Positions 8,167 through 16,281 of a stretch of DNA of 64,000 bases are shown here, in pieces. The translations under genes and the position numbers were made by a program. How positions within the stretch are numbered: the stretch's first letter is position 1; each line of letters starts with the position of its first letter. Origin of the DNA: Rhodospirillales bacterium (GTDB taxonomy: Bacteria > Pseudomonadota > Alphaproteobacteria > Micavibrionales > Micavibrionaceae). Below the pieces are notes generated by a model that had not been told where the DNA came from, made no database searches, and worked only from the letters and a program-made list of their open reading frames with translations. The stretch covers positions 744,001 through 808,000 of the forward strand of contig CP060239.1 of NCBI GenBank assembly GCA_023898785.1, in the 5' to 3' direction.

Positions 8167-9618
8167 ATGGCAAAATTAATTCAAGGTAAAACAGGTGAAT
8201 GGGAAATGGTGATCGGCATGGAAGTTCATGCGCAGGTGGTCGCCAAGTCAAAACTGTTTTCGGGCGCATCGGCGCAATTCGGCGCGGAGCCGAATACGCA
8301 GGTTTCGCTTGTGGATGCGGCTATGCCCGGAATGCTGCCTGTTCTCAACGAATATGTCGTGCAGCAGGCTATTAAAACGGGGCTGGGGCTGAATTCAAAA
8401 ATCAACAACACTTCGGTGTTTGAGCGGAAAAACTATTTCTATCCCGACTTGCCGCAGGGCTATCAGATTTCGCAGTTTGAATTTCCTATTGTTGGTGAGG
8501 GGACAATCGAAATTGATTTGTCCGATGGTACAACCAAAGAGATCGGTATTACGCGCTTGCATCTTGAGCAGGATGCAGGCAAGAGCGTCCACGACCAGCA
8601 CCCGACGAAGTCGTTTGTTGATTTGAACCGCTCTGGCTGCGCATTGATGGAAATTGTTTCGGAGCCGGATATTCGCGGGCCGGAAGAAGCGGCGGCGTAT
8701 CTGTCGAAGCTGCGGATGATTTTGCGCTATCTCAGCACGTGTGACGGGAACATGGAAGAAGGCTCGATGCGTGCGGATGTGAATATATCTGTGCGAAAAC
8801 CTGGTGATAAACTTGGTATTCGCGCGGAAATCAAGAATGTAAACTCTGTAAAGGCTGTGCAACAGGCGATTGATTATGAAGTCGCGCGCCAGATTGAAAT
8901 CCTCGAAGATGGCGGTGAAGTCGTGCAGGAAACCCGGCTGTGGGACCCGGTAAAGCAGGAGACGCGTTCAATGCGTTCGAAAGAAGAGGCTCATGATTAT
9001 CGATATTTCCCTGATCCTGATTTATTGCCGTTACATGTGAGCAATGACCAGATTGAACGCATTCGGGCCACCCTGCCCGAGCTTCCTGATGAGAAAAAGC
9101 ACCGTTTCATGAATGAATATGGATTGAGTCTGTATGATTCATCTGTGCTCATCGCTGAACAGACCCGCGCAGCGTATTATGAAACCGTTGCCAATGACAA
9201 TGATGCGAAGCTGGCGGCGAATTGGGTGATTAATGAGCTCTTGGGCATTTTGAACAAGAATGAAACGCCTCTGGCCGATTCCCCTGTTTCAGCCGCGCAA
9301 CTGGCTGGCTTGATTGGACTTATCTCTGACAATACAATTTCTGGAAAGATCGCCAAGGACGTGTTTGCCGAGATGTATGCGAGCGGCAAAGATGCCGCTG
9401 TGATCGTTGAGGAAAAGGGTCTGAAGCAGGTTACCGATACGGGTGCGATTGAGGCGGTTATTGATGAAGTGATTGCAGAGAACCCCGATAATGTGGCAGC
9501 CTATAAAGGCGGTAAGGACAAGCTGTTTGGCTTCTTTGTCGGGCAAGTGATGAAGAAAATGCAAGGCAAAGCCAATCCGGCTGCTGTGAATGAATTGTTG
9601 AAGAGGAAGTTGGGGTAG
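8167..9618 (+). CDS. gatB: Asp/Glu-tRNA(Asn/Gln) amidotransferase subunit B
   Basis: Kinase/tRNA-binding subunit that activates the misacylated Glu or Asp. The 483 residues contain WEMVIGMEVHAQV at the start, LPQGYQISQFEFPI, the LHLEQDAGKS loop, SMRADVNISVR and VQETRLWDP, followed by a C-terminal YqeY-like helical domain ending NELLKRKLG. AGGACAG upstream is the ribosome-binding site. With gatC and gatA it forms a complete heterotrimer, so the organism likely makes Gln-tRNA and/or Asn-tRNA by the indirect route. Confidence 0.97.
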   Translation: MAKLIQGKTGEWEMVIGMEVHAQVVAKSKLFSGASAQFGAEPNTQVSLVDAAMPGMLPVLNEYVVQQAIKTGLGLNSKINNTSVFERKNYFYPDLPQGYQISQFEFPIVGEGTIEIDLSDGTTKEIGITRLHLEQDAGKSVHDQHPTKSFVDLNRSGCALMEIVSEPDIRGPEEAAAYLSKLRMILRYLSTCDGNMEEGSMRADVNISVRKPGDKLGIRAEIKNVNSVKAVQQAIDYEVARQIEILEDGGEVVQETRLWDPVKQETRSMRSKEEAHDYRYFPDPDLLPLHVSNDQIERIRATLPELPDEKKHRFMNEYGLSLYDSSVLIAEQTRAAYYETVANDNDAKLAANWVINELLGILNKNETPLADSPVSAAQLAGLIGLISDNTISGKIAKDVFAEMYASGKDAAVIVEEKGLKQVTDTGAIEAVIDEVIAENPDNVAAYKGGKDKLFGFFVGQVMKKMQGKANPAAVNELLKRKLG

Positions 9619-9622
9619 ACGC

Positions 9623-10438
9623 ATGACAGTGTATTTGGGGCCGCAAAAAGGTCAAACTTTACAGCTGGAACAATTTGAATCGGGTTCAGGCCGGATACTG
9701 ATCGGGCTGTCGTGGGATACAAAAGACAGCGAAAATAAATCTGCTTCCAGCGATCCCAATTTCTTGCGTGAAGACGCCAGTTCTGGAGAAGTTGCGTTTC
9801 AAACGATAAAAGACCTTCCCGAAGCAACTATCGATATTTTCAAACTCGCTGGTAAAAAAAGCGAGCAAATGAAGAAGAATTTCTGGTGGCATTTCAAAAC
9901 GGGGGGGGTATTTCGTTATTTAACGCATGGTGGTAAGCAATTGGATGGCCCTGGGCGCGAAAAAGATTATCCGGATCTAGATTTGGATCTGTCCTGTTAT
10001 GTTTTTAATCAACAAGCTCAGTTTGAGGTGGAAATAGGCCCAGGCGCCTACGAAGCTTCTGACGCTTCGGGAAGCGTTTATCACAGTGGCGATGACTCTA
10101 CTGGTCATGCAGGACCAGATGATGAACAAATTTTTATTAATACCCAAGACGTGCCTGATACATACGCGCATTTCTTTATTGTTGTTACGAGCGATTGCCG
10201 GTTCAGCCTTGATGAAACCAATGATCCTTTCTTGCGCATTGCACAGAGTAAAAACAACACCAATTATTTTACTCAATCGATAAAACCCGCCGTTAATCTT
10301 GATGCTTATGCATGCGTGTGCGCTCATATTTATCGTGATGGAGAGCACTGGTATGTGCATAACATAACCGATTTTGTGGATTTCAACACGGATTGGAAAA
10401 CTCAACTTGCCAAATACATTAAAAAGGAGGCTGCGTGA
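9623..10438 (+). CDS. TerD-domain protein
   Basis: TerD-family proteins are calcium-binding stress or tellurite-resistance proteins. This 271-residue one has the split core: GRILIGLSWD near the N-terminus, then DLDLDLSCYVFN (about 112-123), VYHSGDDSTGHAGPDDEQIF (about 152-171) and a C-terminal DRFS-like beta segment with HIYRDGEHWYVHNI. The acidic loops are the usual Ca2+ ligands. An insertion of about 75 residues separates GLSWD from DLDLSCY, longer than in typical TerD. It starts 4 bases after gatB and its stop overlaps the next GTG start, so it is the first gene of a coupled four-gene group. Confidence 0.85.
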   Translation: MTVYLGPQKGQTLQLEQFESGSGRILIGLSWDTKDSENKSASSDPNFLREDASSGEVAFQTIKDLPEATIDIFKLAGKKSEQMKKNFWWHFKTGGVFRYLTHGGKQLDGPGREKDYPDLDLDLSCYVFNQQAQFEVEIGPGAYEASDASGSVYHSGDDSTGHAGPDDEQIFINTQDVPDTYAHFFIVVTSDCRFSLDETNDPFLRIAQSKNNTNYFTQSIKPAVNLDAYACVCAHIYRDGEHWYVHNITDFVDFNTDWKTQLAKYIKKEAA

Positions 10439-10662
10439 GCGCGAAGTTCGAATATAAAGTCGTGATTTATCGCGAAAGCATGTTGGGGTCTTTGTTCCTT
10501 GGGGGATCGAAGGTTGATCCAATTAAGTTTTCGGAGTTTTTGAATGCTAATGGCGCGCAGGGCTGGGAGGTCAAAACGATGGAGCGGGAGTCGCGGCGTA
10601 TGCTCTTATTCTTCGACCGCGAAGCCTTTCTTGTTGTCTTGCAAAGGGAGATTAACACATGA
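10435..10662 (+). CDS. DUF4177-like small protein
   Basis: A 75-residue protein. The pattern FEYKVVIYRE...FLNANGAQGWEVKTMER...FLVVLQRE fits the DUF4177 family, whose function is unknown. It starts with GTG at 10435, overlapping the TerD stop (GTGA), and has a strong AAGGAGG four bases upstream. Its own stop overlaps the following ATG (ATGA), so expression is translationally coupled on both sides. Confidence 0.75.
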   Translation: MSAKFEYKVVIYRESMLGSLFLGGSKVDPIKFSEFLNANGAQGWEVKTMERESRRMLLFFDREAFLVVLQREINT

Positions 10663-10892
10663 GTATGATTGATAAACTTCACAAACCGTTTTTCTATGGC
10701 TTGATCGCCCTGGTGTGCGCCAGCGCGGGGCTGGTGATCCTCAAAATATGGGATGTGGCGCTGCCAGATGATTTGTTCTTTAAAATTCTGGCAACTATCG
10801 GCGTGCTGATTTTGCTGTTCGGGTTTTTGCTGGTCGCCAATTCGGATTTTGGCATTCATAAAAAACTCAAAGACGAGAACTACCTCGATTAA
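10659..10892 (+). CDS. Small two-helix membrane protein
   Basis: The 77 residues contain two hydrophobic segments (about 13-31 and 42-62, the second ILATIGVLILLFGFLLVA), a short connecting loop and a charged C-terminal tail. No family recognised. It overlaps both neighbours (ATGA upstream, TAATG downstream) inside the TerD cluster. A membrane partner for the TerD proteins is a reasonable but unproven role. Confidence 0.68.
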   Translation: MSMIDKLHKPFFYGLIALVCASAGLVILKIWDVALPDDLFFKILATIGVLILLFGFLLVANSDFGIHKKLKDENYLD

Positions 10893-11076
10893 TGGCCCCA
10901 CGCATTCCAAAAGGTCAGTCGGCCCCTCTTAACGTTACACAGGAAGGTCGTCAGCGCATTTTTGTCGGGCTGGGCTGGGATCCTAATGAGGGTGCCAGCA
11001 TTAAAGACAAGGCGCTAAGCAAGCTTGGCCTTAAAGACATTCATCACGACCTTGATCTGTCTTGCTATCTCTATGA
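10892..11076 (+). pseudogene. TerD-domain gene fragment interrupted by IS3 element
   Basis: The N-terminal 61 codons match the TerD core start (RIFVGLGWDPNEG...DIHHDLDLSCYLY) and then run into the insertion sequence, which supplies a stop at 11102-11104. If the element and one copy of its TGA target duplication are removed, the frame continues at 12421 with only DVIGLMR before TAA at 12440-12442, giving about 68 residues. The Ca2+-binding GDD...DDEQIF part is missing there, so the gene seems to have lost its 3' end before, or independently of, the insertion. The ATG overlaps the stop of the upstream membrane protein. Confidence 0.8.
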
Positions 11077-11143
11077 GAGGTGGTCCCAAGAATTCGGACA
11101 GTGAGTTAAGCTACGATCTATGACCGAAGGAGGGTCATGGATT

Positions 11144-11455
11144 ATGAGCAAGACAAGGAAGAACTACCCGGCGAAGTTTAAAGCGCAGGTTGCGCTGGCG
11201 GCGTTGCGGGAGGACGCGCCGATCACGGAGCTGTCATCCCGTTACGGGGTGCATGCGACGGTCATTCACCGTTGGAAGAAGGAGGCTCTGGCTGCGCTGG
11301 AGGCGGGTTTTGCGGGCAAGCTGGAATCGCGAGCGGACGCGCATAACGCCGAGGTCAGGGACTTGCACGCCAAGATCGGACAGCTGACAGTGGAACGTGA
11401 TTTTTTAGCCGATGCCTCCGCCCGGTTGCGGTCCGGGGGCGGCAGGAAATGGTAG
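11144..11455 (+). CDS. IS3-family transposase OrfA (helix-turn-helix)
   Basis: 103 residues. The N-terminal helix-turn-helix (NYPAKFKAQVALAALRE...ELSSRYGVHATVIHRWKKEA) binds the IS ends, followed by a leucine-zipper-like helix with LHAKIGQLTVERDFL. I chose the ATG at 11144, with GGAGGG 9 bases upstream; 11120 is also open. Its stop overlaps the orfB start and orfB lies in the -1 frame, the arrangement that in IS3 elements allows a frameshifted OrfAB transposase. Confidence 0.9.
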   Translation: MSKTRKNYPAKFKAQVALAALREDAPITELSSRYGVHATVIHRWKKEALAALEAGFAGKLESRADAHNAEVRDLHAKIGQLTVERDFLADASARLRSGGGRKW

Positions 11456-12354
11456 ACCCGTCCAATGACAATATCGGCATCGCGGCGCAGTGCCGGTTGC
11501 TGGGGATCAGCCGCTCTGGCTGGTATTACGAGCGGCGCGGGGAGAGCGCGGACAATTTGGCGCTGATGCGGCTGATTGACGCGCAATTCCTGCAAACCCC
11601 GTTTTACGGGTCCCGTCAGATGGCCCGGCATCTGCGCCGTCAGGGGTACGAGGTAGGCCGCACCCGCGTGCGGCGTCTGATGCGCCTGATGGGAATCGAG
11701 GCGGTCTATCAAAGGCCGCGCACTTCGATGCCGCATCCCGGCCACCGGATTTATCCCTACCGGCTCAAGGGGCTCACGATCACCCGCCCGAACCATGTAT
11801 GGTGCGCGGATATCACGTACATCCCTGTCAAACGCGGGTTTTTGTATCTGGTAGCGATCATGGACTGGGCCAGCCGGAAGGTGCTGGCCTGGCGGCTGTC
11901 GAACACGATGGAAACGCGCTTTTGCGTGGAGGCGCTGGAGGAAGCCATCGCCCGCTACGGGCCGCCGGAGATCTTCAATACCGATCAGGGCAGCCAGTTC
12001 ACGGCGGACGCGTGGACGGGCGTCCTGAAAGAAAACGGGATCGCGATCTCGATGGACGGCAAGGGCCGCTGGATGGACAATGTGTTCATCGAGCGGCTGT
12101 GGCGGAGTCTGAAATATGAATGCGTGTATCTGAACGCGTTCGAGAGCGGCCTGCAAGCCAGGCGGGATATCGGGCGCTGGCTGGCGTTTTACAACGCGCA
12201 GAGGCCGCATTCGGTATTTGATGGACAAACCCCGGACGACGTTTATGATGAACGAAATTTTGTTTCTCCGGCCTCGGGCTTGCCGCCTCCGCCTAACGGC
12301 TCCGGCGGCCGCGCCCTTCACCCGGAGAAACAAAACCACAGGCAGGCGGCATGA
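11449..12354 (+). CDS. IS3-family transposase OrfB (DDE integrase core)
   Basis: 301 residues with an intact DDE triad: first Asp in NHVWCADITYIP, second in FNTDQGSQFT and Glu in NVFIERLWRSLKYE, ending in the family-typical WLAFYNAQRPHSVFDGQTP. An N-terminal HTH_21-like helical region (FYGSRQMARHLRRQG) precedes the core. It appears intact, so this copy may still be active and could act in trans on the deleted copy at the right edge. Confidence 0.93.
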   Translation: MVDPSNDNIGIAAQCRLLGISRSGWYYERRGESADNLALMRLIDAQFLQTPFYGSRQMARHLRRQGYEVGRTRVRRLMRLMGIEAVYQRPRTSMPHPGHRIYPYRLKGLTITRPNHVWCADITYIPVKRGFLYLVAIMDWASRKVLAWRLSNTMETRFCVEALEEAIARYGPPEIFNTDQGSQFTADAWTGVLKENGIAISMDGKGRWMDNVFIERLWRSLKYECVYLNAFESGLQARRDIGRWLAFYNAQRPHSVFDGQTPDDVYDERNFVSPASGLPPPPNGSGGRALHPEKQNHRQAA

Positions 12355-12523
12355 CAATAACCAACCGATCGTAGCTTAACTTCGCCGCAAAGCTGGCCGA
12401 AGAACCGAGACCACCTCTGATGTCATTGGGCTGATGCGTTAAAATCTTATATTTAGGCAATTCTTTGCTTGCGGCCCTTGCCAAAGGGCGGGTTTGGCTC
12501 TAATAATTTCAGTTCTGGCGTAA

Positions 12524-12616
12524 GGAGACGTGGCCGAGTGGCTGAAGGCGCGCCCCTGCTAAGGGTGTATAGGGTTTATAGCTCTATCGAGGGTTCGAAT
12601 CCCTCCGTCTCCGCCA
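12524..12616 (+). tRNA. tRNA-Ser (anticodon GCT)
   Basis: The acceptor stem GGAGACG (12524-12530) pairs with CGTCTCC (12606-12612), followed by discriminator G and encoded CCA (12614-12616). The anticodon loop CTGCTAA reads GCT (decodes AGC/AGU). A long variable arm, diagnostic of class II tRNA-Ser, lies before GGGTTCGAATCCC. It sits about 100 bases beyond the IS3 element. Confidence 0.95.
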
Positions 12617-12643
12617 GTTTCCTGCTTTAAGGAGTTTTAGACC

Positions 12644-14065
12644 ATGGCTTTCCGTTCTCTTTCTCAAACATCCGCTTTTATTGCCAAGCCAAAAAAAAAC
12701 CATATCCCTGTTATTGCCGTGAAAGAAGGCAAGTATGGGGCGTGGCTGAGCAGACAACCTAAGCGTGTACAAGCCTTGGTCAAACGCAGTGGTTTTGGCC
12801 CTGAAGGTGTATGCTCTATGGTTATCCACGATTCTGAAAGCAGTGCAGCGAGCGCTGTTTATGCAAGCGTGCATAACAAGATTAAGCTGTTTGATATGGC
12901 AGCTGTTTGCGAGATGGTCGGTAAAATTTTTTCGCAGGAAGCCTTAAAGGAAACGAGCTTTGAAATTGAGGGCTTAAGCGGCGATGAACTAAACCGGGCG
13001 CATATTGGCTGGGGCTGGGCGTGTTACAGCTTTGATGTTTACAAGTCGAAAAAAGCTGCAACTCCCCTGCTCGTCTGGGCCAAAGGCGTTGATAAAGAAG
13101 ACGTCCTCAGTCAGGTTGAGAGCGTTGATCTGGTGCGTGATCTGGTTAATACGCCGCCCAATGATATGGGCCCGGAAGAGATTGAAGCCGCTGTTAAGGC
13201 ACTGGCCAAGGCGCATGAAGCCAAGGTCACAGTGATCAAGGATCAAAAGCAGCTCGAAACAGATTTTCCGCTGATTTATACGGTGGGTAAAGCCAGTCCG
13301 CGCGCCCCCCGTCTGATTGAGATGGTCTGGGGCAATGCGAAACATCCGAAAGTGACGCTGGTCGGCAAGGGCGTGGCGTTTGACACCGGCGGGCTGGATA
13401 TAAAACCTTCATCCTCAATGGCTCTTATGAAAAAGGATATGGGCGGTGCGGCGCATGTTATCGGTCTGGCCAAGCTGATTATGGATCACGGGTTGCCGGT
13501 TCGCCTACGGGTGCTTATTCCGGCGGTGGAAAATGTCGTGGGCGGCGCGGCTTACCGCCCAAGCGATATTATAAAATCGCGCAAGGGGGTTTTTGTCGAA
13601 AATACTAATACAGACGCGGAAGGCCGCCTTATTCTGGCTGATGCGCTGGCCTATGCGTGCGAGGACAAGCCGGAGTTGGTAGTGGATTACGCGACGCTGA
13701 CGGGTTCAGCGCGCGCAGGGCTGGGGCCGGATATTCCGGCGATGTTTTCGAATAATGAAGAAGTTGCTCAAGATATTCAAAAGCTGGCGAAAAAAACCGA
13801 AGATCCAGTTTGGAATATGCCTTTGTGGCAGCCTTATCGTAAATATCTAGACAGTTCGAATGCTGATATAATCAACAGCACAGGGCAAGCAGGTGATGGA
13901 ATTTACAGCGCGTTATTCCTTGAAACTTTTGTTGAAAAAGATACAGATTGGGTGCATCTGGATTGCTTTTCATGGGAAATGTCAGGTCGTCCGGGCCGCC
14001 CCAAAGGCGCGGCAGATACTGGTCTGCGCACGGTCTTTGCGTATTTGCAGGGACGGTTTGGGTAA
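12644..14065 (+). CDS. M17 leucyl aminopeptidase family protein
   Basis: Cytosolic metallo-aminopeptidase that removes N-terminal residues from peptides. The 473-residue protein has the M17 signature NTNTDAEGRLILADALAYA (about residues 320-338) and the upstream metal/active-site Lys segment VGKGVAFDTGGLDIKPSSSM (about 241-260) with KKDMGGAA. The N-terminal macro-like domain is divergent, as in PepB-type alphaproteobacterial members rather than classical PepA. An AAGGAG-like sequence precedes the ATG, 27 bases after the tRNA-Ser. Confidence 0.93.
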   Translation: MAFRSLSQTSAFIAKPKKNHIPVIAVKEGKYGAWLSRQPKRVQALVKRSGFGPEGVCSMVIHDSESSAASAVYASVHNKIKLFDMAAVCEMVGKIFSQEALKETSFEIEGLSGDELNRAHIGWGWACYSFDVYKSKKAATPLLVWAKGVDKEDVLSQVESVDLVRDLVNTPPNDMGPEEIEAAVKALAKAHEAKVTVIKDQKQLETDFPLIYTVGKASPRAPRLIEMVWGNAKHPKVTLVGKGVAFDTGGLDIKPSSSMALMKKDMGGAAHVIGLAKLIMDHGLPVRLRVLIPAVENVVGGAAYRPSDIIKSRKGVFVENTNTDAEGRLILADALAYACEDKPELVVDYATLTGSARAGLGPDIPAMFSNNEEVAQDIQKLAKKTEDPVWNMPLWQPYRKYLDSSNADIINSTGQAGDGIYSALFLETFVEKDTDWVHLDCFSWEMSGRPGRPKGAADTGLRTVFAYLQGRFG

Positions 14066-14068
14066 GTG

Positions 14069-15475
14069 CTAGACCTGATCTAAGATTTTATAGGCAAAGT
14101 CGGTGAGTGTGTCATCACGCGCACCCATCACAATAATGCGATCACCCTCGCGGGCATGGTCTTTTATATAAGGCAGGATTTCATCGCGCATAGCGAACCA
14201 ATGCGCATCTATTCCCTTCTCTTTTGCCCAGCCGATAACATCTTTGGAAGTAACGCTGCGATCGGCGGTGCCGCCAGCGTAATAGACTTCGGGCATGAGG
14301 AGTTGATCGCCGGAGGTAAGATGCACAGCGAAGCTCTCGATAATCTCGCGGCCCATGAGTTTGAGGGGACCAAAGCCATGGGGCTGGTACACCACCAACA
14401 ACCGCCCATCGAAAGCTTTGAGTGTTTTGAGGCTGGCGGATATTTTATCCGGGTTATGGGCGAAATCATCGATTACGGTAATCCCGGCGCGAATGCCGGT
14501 TACGGCCAAACGGCGGGCGATTCCGGTGAATTTTTCAAGGGCGGGAATAGCATTTTGTAGTGCGATATCCATGGCGCGGGCGATGCTGAGCGCAGCGAGC
14601 GCGTTGGAGACGTTATGCGCACCCGGAACTTGCAGCGTAACGTTGTGGCTTTGGCCGTCGCACTTTGCGGTGAAACGCACGCCAGCAGATTGGTATTTGA
14701 TATTGTGCGCAGTGAGGTCCGCAGATTCGTCAGTGATAGCGTAGCTATAAACCGGCGCGCTGGCATAAGGGGTCATATCCCGCAGGGCCTGGTCATCGAA
14801 ATTCAGCACAACGGCGTGGCGCGCCCTGCCGATGAAGCTTTTGAAGAGCGCTGTGAGTTCTTCCACAGGCTTGTGATCGAGAGCGATATTGTTCACAACG
14901 GCAATGGCGGGTTCATACAGCGCGATTGAACCATCGCTTTCATCGGTTTCGGTGACGAAGATGTCACTGGTGCCAATACGCATGGATGGGAGACTTTGGC
15001 CACCTTCCGGCATGGTTTCGAAATTACGGATCGCGCCGCCATTCATAACTGTTGGGTCTAAATCCAATTCAGCAAGCATTACGGCGCTCATGCCGGTGAC
15101 AGTGGATTTGCCACTGGTTCCGGCTATGGAGATGCCGGATTCATAGCTGTTAAACAGGCTGGCGAGCAATTCGGCGCGTTTTTGGATGGGAATGCCTTGA
15201 TCAAGCGCGGCTTTAACATCGGGGATGGTTTCTTCGACGGCGCTGGAGACAATAAGCGTGTCTGTGGCAGCGCTTAGACCGGAGCCATCCTGAGGAAAAA
15301 GTGTGATACCAGCCTTTTGCAGCTTTTCAAATTTTTCGGGGCTTTGCCCGCGATCATAGGCGCGGTCGGAACCACTGACATTTTCCCCCTTCGCAGCCAT
15401 AATTGCTGCCAAAGGCGCCATGCCAGATCCACCAATACCGCAGAAAAAATAGCTTTTGGATAGCTTATCGTTCAC
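14069..15475 (-). CDS. MurC/Mpl-family Mur ligase
   Basis: ATP-dependent amino acid or peptide ligase acting on UDP-MurNAc. The 468-residue protein has the N-terminal Rossmann GIGGSGMAPLA, the P-loop GTSGKSTVTGM at about 119-129, and a C-terminal ligase domain with VIDDFAHNPDKI. The DDFAHNP form lies between the MurC and Mpl patterns. The gene stands alone, outside any division/cell-wall cluster, which favours a recycling ligase (Mpl-like) over the essential MurC; that is inference. It converges on the aminopeptidase gene with a 3-base gap. Confidence 0.8.
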   Translation of the reverse strand: MNDKLSKSYFFCGIGGSGMAPLAAIMAAKGENVSGSDRAYDRGQSPEKFEKLQKAGITLFPQDGSGLSAATDTLIVSSAVEETIPDVKAALDQGIPIQKRAELLASLFNSYESGISIAGTSGKSTVTGMSAVMLAELDLDPTVMNGGAIRNFETMPEGGQSLPSMRIGTSDIFVTETDESDGSIALYEPAIAVVNNIALDHKPVEELTALFKSFIGRARHAVVLNFDDQALRDMTPYASAPVYSYAITDESADLTAHNIKYQSAGVRFTAKCDGQSHNVTLQVPGAHNVSNALAALSIARAMDIALQNAIPALEKFTGIARRLAVTGIRAGITVIDDFAHNPDKISASLKTLKAFDGRLLVVYQPHGFGPLKLMGREIIESFAVHLTSGDQLLMPEVYYAGGTADRSVTSKDVIGWAKEKGIDAHWFAMRDEILPYIKDHAREGDRIIVMGARDDTLTDFAYKILDQV

Positions 15476-15480
15476 GGAGC

Positions 15481-16167
15481 CTACTGCCCAGGCAAAAGCG
15501 AAATAGGCGCATCTGCACTATTGTCTGATGCGGGATTCAAATCGCTCCTCATATCCTGAATTATATCCATGAGATCACCTTTCCCGCCATCTAAAGCGCT
15601 TGGCTCTGAGAAAGCCGCTGAGCTGTCATAGCCGCTCATAGTCCGAGAGGCTCTTTCACGGCGGAGAATCTCCACAGGCGGCGCAGAACGATCTGCATTC
15701 ATGCGCGGTGCAGATGGCGAAAATTCCTCAAGCTGGTATTCCTCAGGCTGGCGAATATCAGGACTATTTTGCGCAGGCAGCGGCGGGTCGGTTACCGGGG
15801 TATCAGTGAAGTTTACCTCAATCACATCAGGATAACGGAAGAGCGCAGCGGATGCGTAATCCCAAGTTAAACCAACGCCTGCATTGGTAATGTTCCACGC
15901 CGCACTCGGCTCAATGGATGGCTTGATATAAACGACCTTCCGGCGATTGCCCGGTGCCTTACAATCAACCACCAAATCCTCTTTGGATTTATAAAGATTG
16001 ATTATTTGGGGCGGCTTTACACGATATTTCAGCCCTTCAACATAGGCGTTGCAGGCAGCGCCTCTGGCACCGGGCGTGACAATTTTTACGTCTTGAATTG
16101 AATCATCTATGGCGTAGGCACATGCGCCAGTGGATAAAACGGATAGAAGTAATAATGTTTTTTTCAT
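15481..16167 (-). CDS. Exported hypothetical protein or lipoprotein
   Basis: 228 residues with an N-terminal signal sequence MKKTLLLLSVLSTGACAYA. Cleavage could occur at the Cys (an imperfect lipobox, TGAC) or after AYA. The mature protein has a compact region with VKPPQIINLYKSKEDLVVDC and AWNITNAGVGLTWDYASAALFRYPDVIEV, then a Pro/Ser-rich low-complexity C-terminus. The first part resembles small envelope proteins with PEGA-like strands, but I cannot assign a family. It lies 5 bases upstream of the Mur ligase on the same strand, so it may be co-transcribed. Confidence 0.65.
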   Translation of the reverse strand: MKKTLLLLSVLSTGACAYAIDDSIQDVKIVTPGARGAACNAYVEGLKYRVKPPQIINLYKSKEDLVVDCKAPGNRRKVVYIKPSIEPSAAWNITNAGVGLTWDYASAALFRYPDVIEVNFTDTPVTDPPLPAQNSPDIRQPEEYQLEEFSPSAPRMNADRSAPPVEILRRERASRTMSGYDSSAAFSEPSALDGGKGDLMDIIQDMRSDLNPASDNSADAPISLLPGQ

Positions 16168-16281
16168 AGGGTCTGGACTTACATATAAAGCAAAGGGCGG
16201 GACGCTCGAGTGTCTTGATAAATCTACCGGAAATCAGCGCGCGAGGCAACATGAGAGGACAAGCGCAGCGAGCCATTCGCG

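Larger units (their letters stand above)
11077..12417 (+). mobile_element. Complete IS3-family insertion sequence (copy 1), 1341 bp
   Basis: Bounded by imperfect terminal inverted repeats starting GAGGTGGTC at the left and ending GACCACCTC at the right. Both subterminal regions also share the string GTTAAGCTACGATC. It is flanked by a TGA direct duplication (11074-11076 and 12418-12420), the 3-bp target repeat expected of IS3. It carries overlapping orfA and orfB. A second, inverted and internally deleted copy begins at 63176. Confidence 0.93.

Noticed and set aside
12418..12523. Integration attachment site at tRNA-Ser
   Set aside because: No integrase nearby and no direct repeat of the tRNA 3' end within the window.
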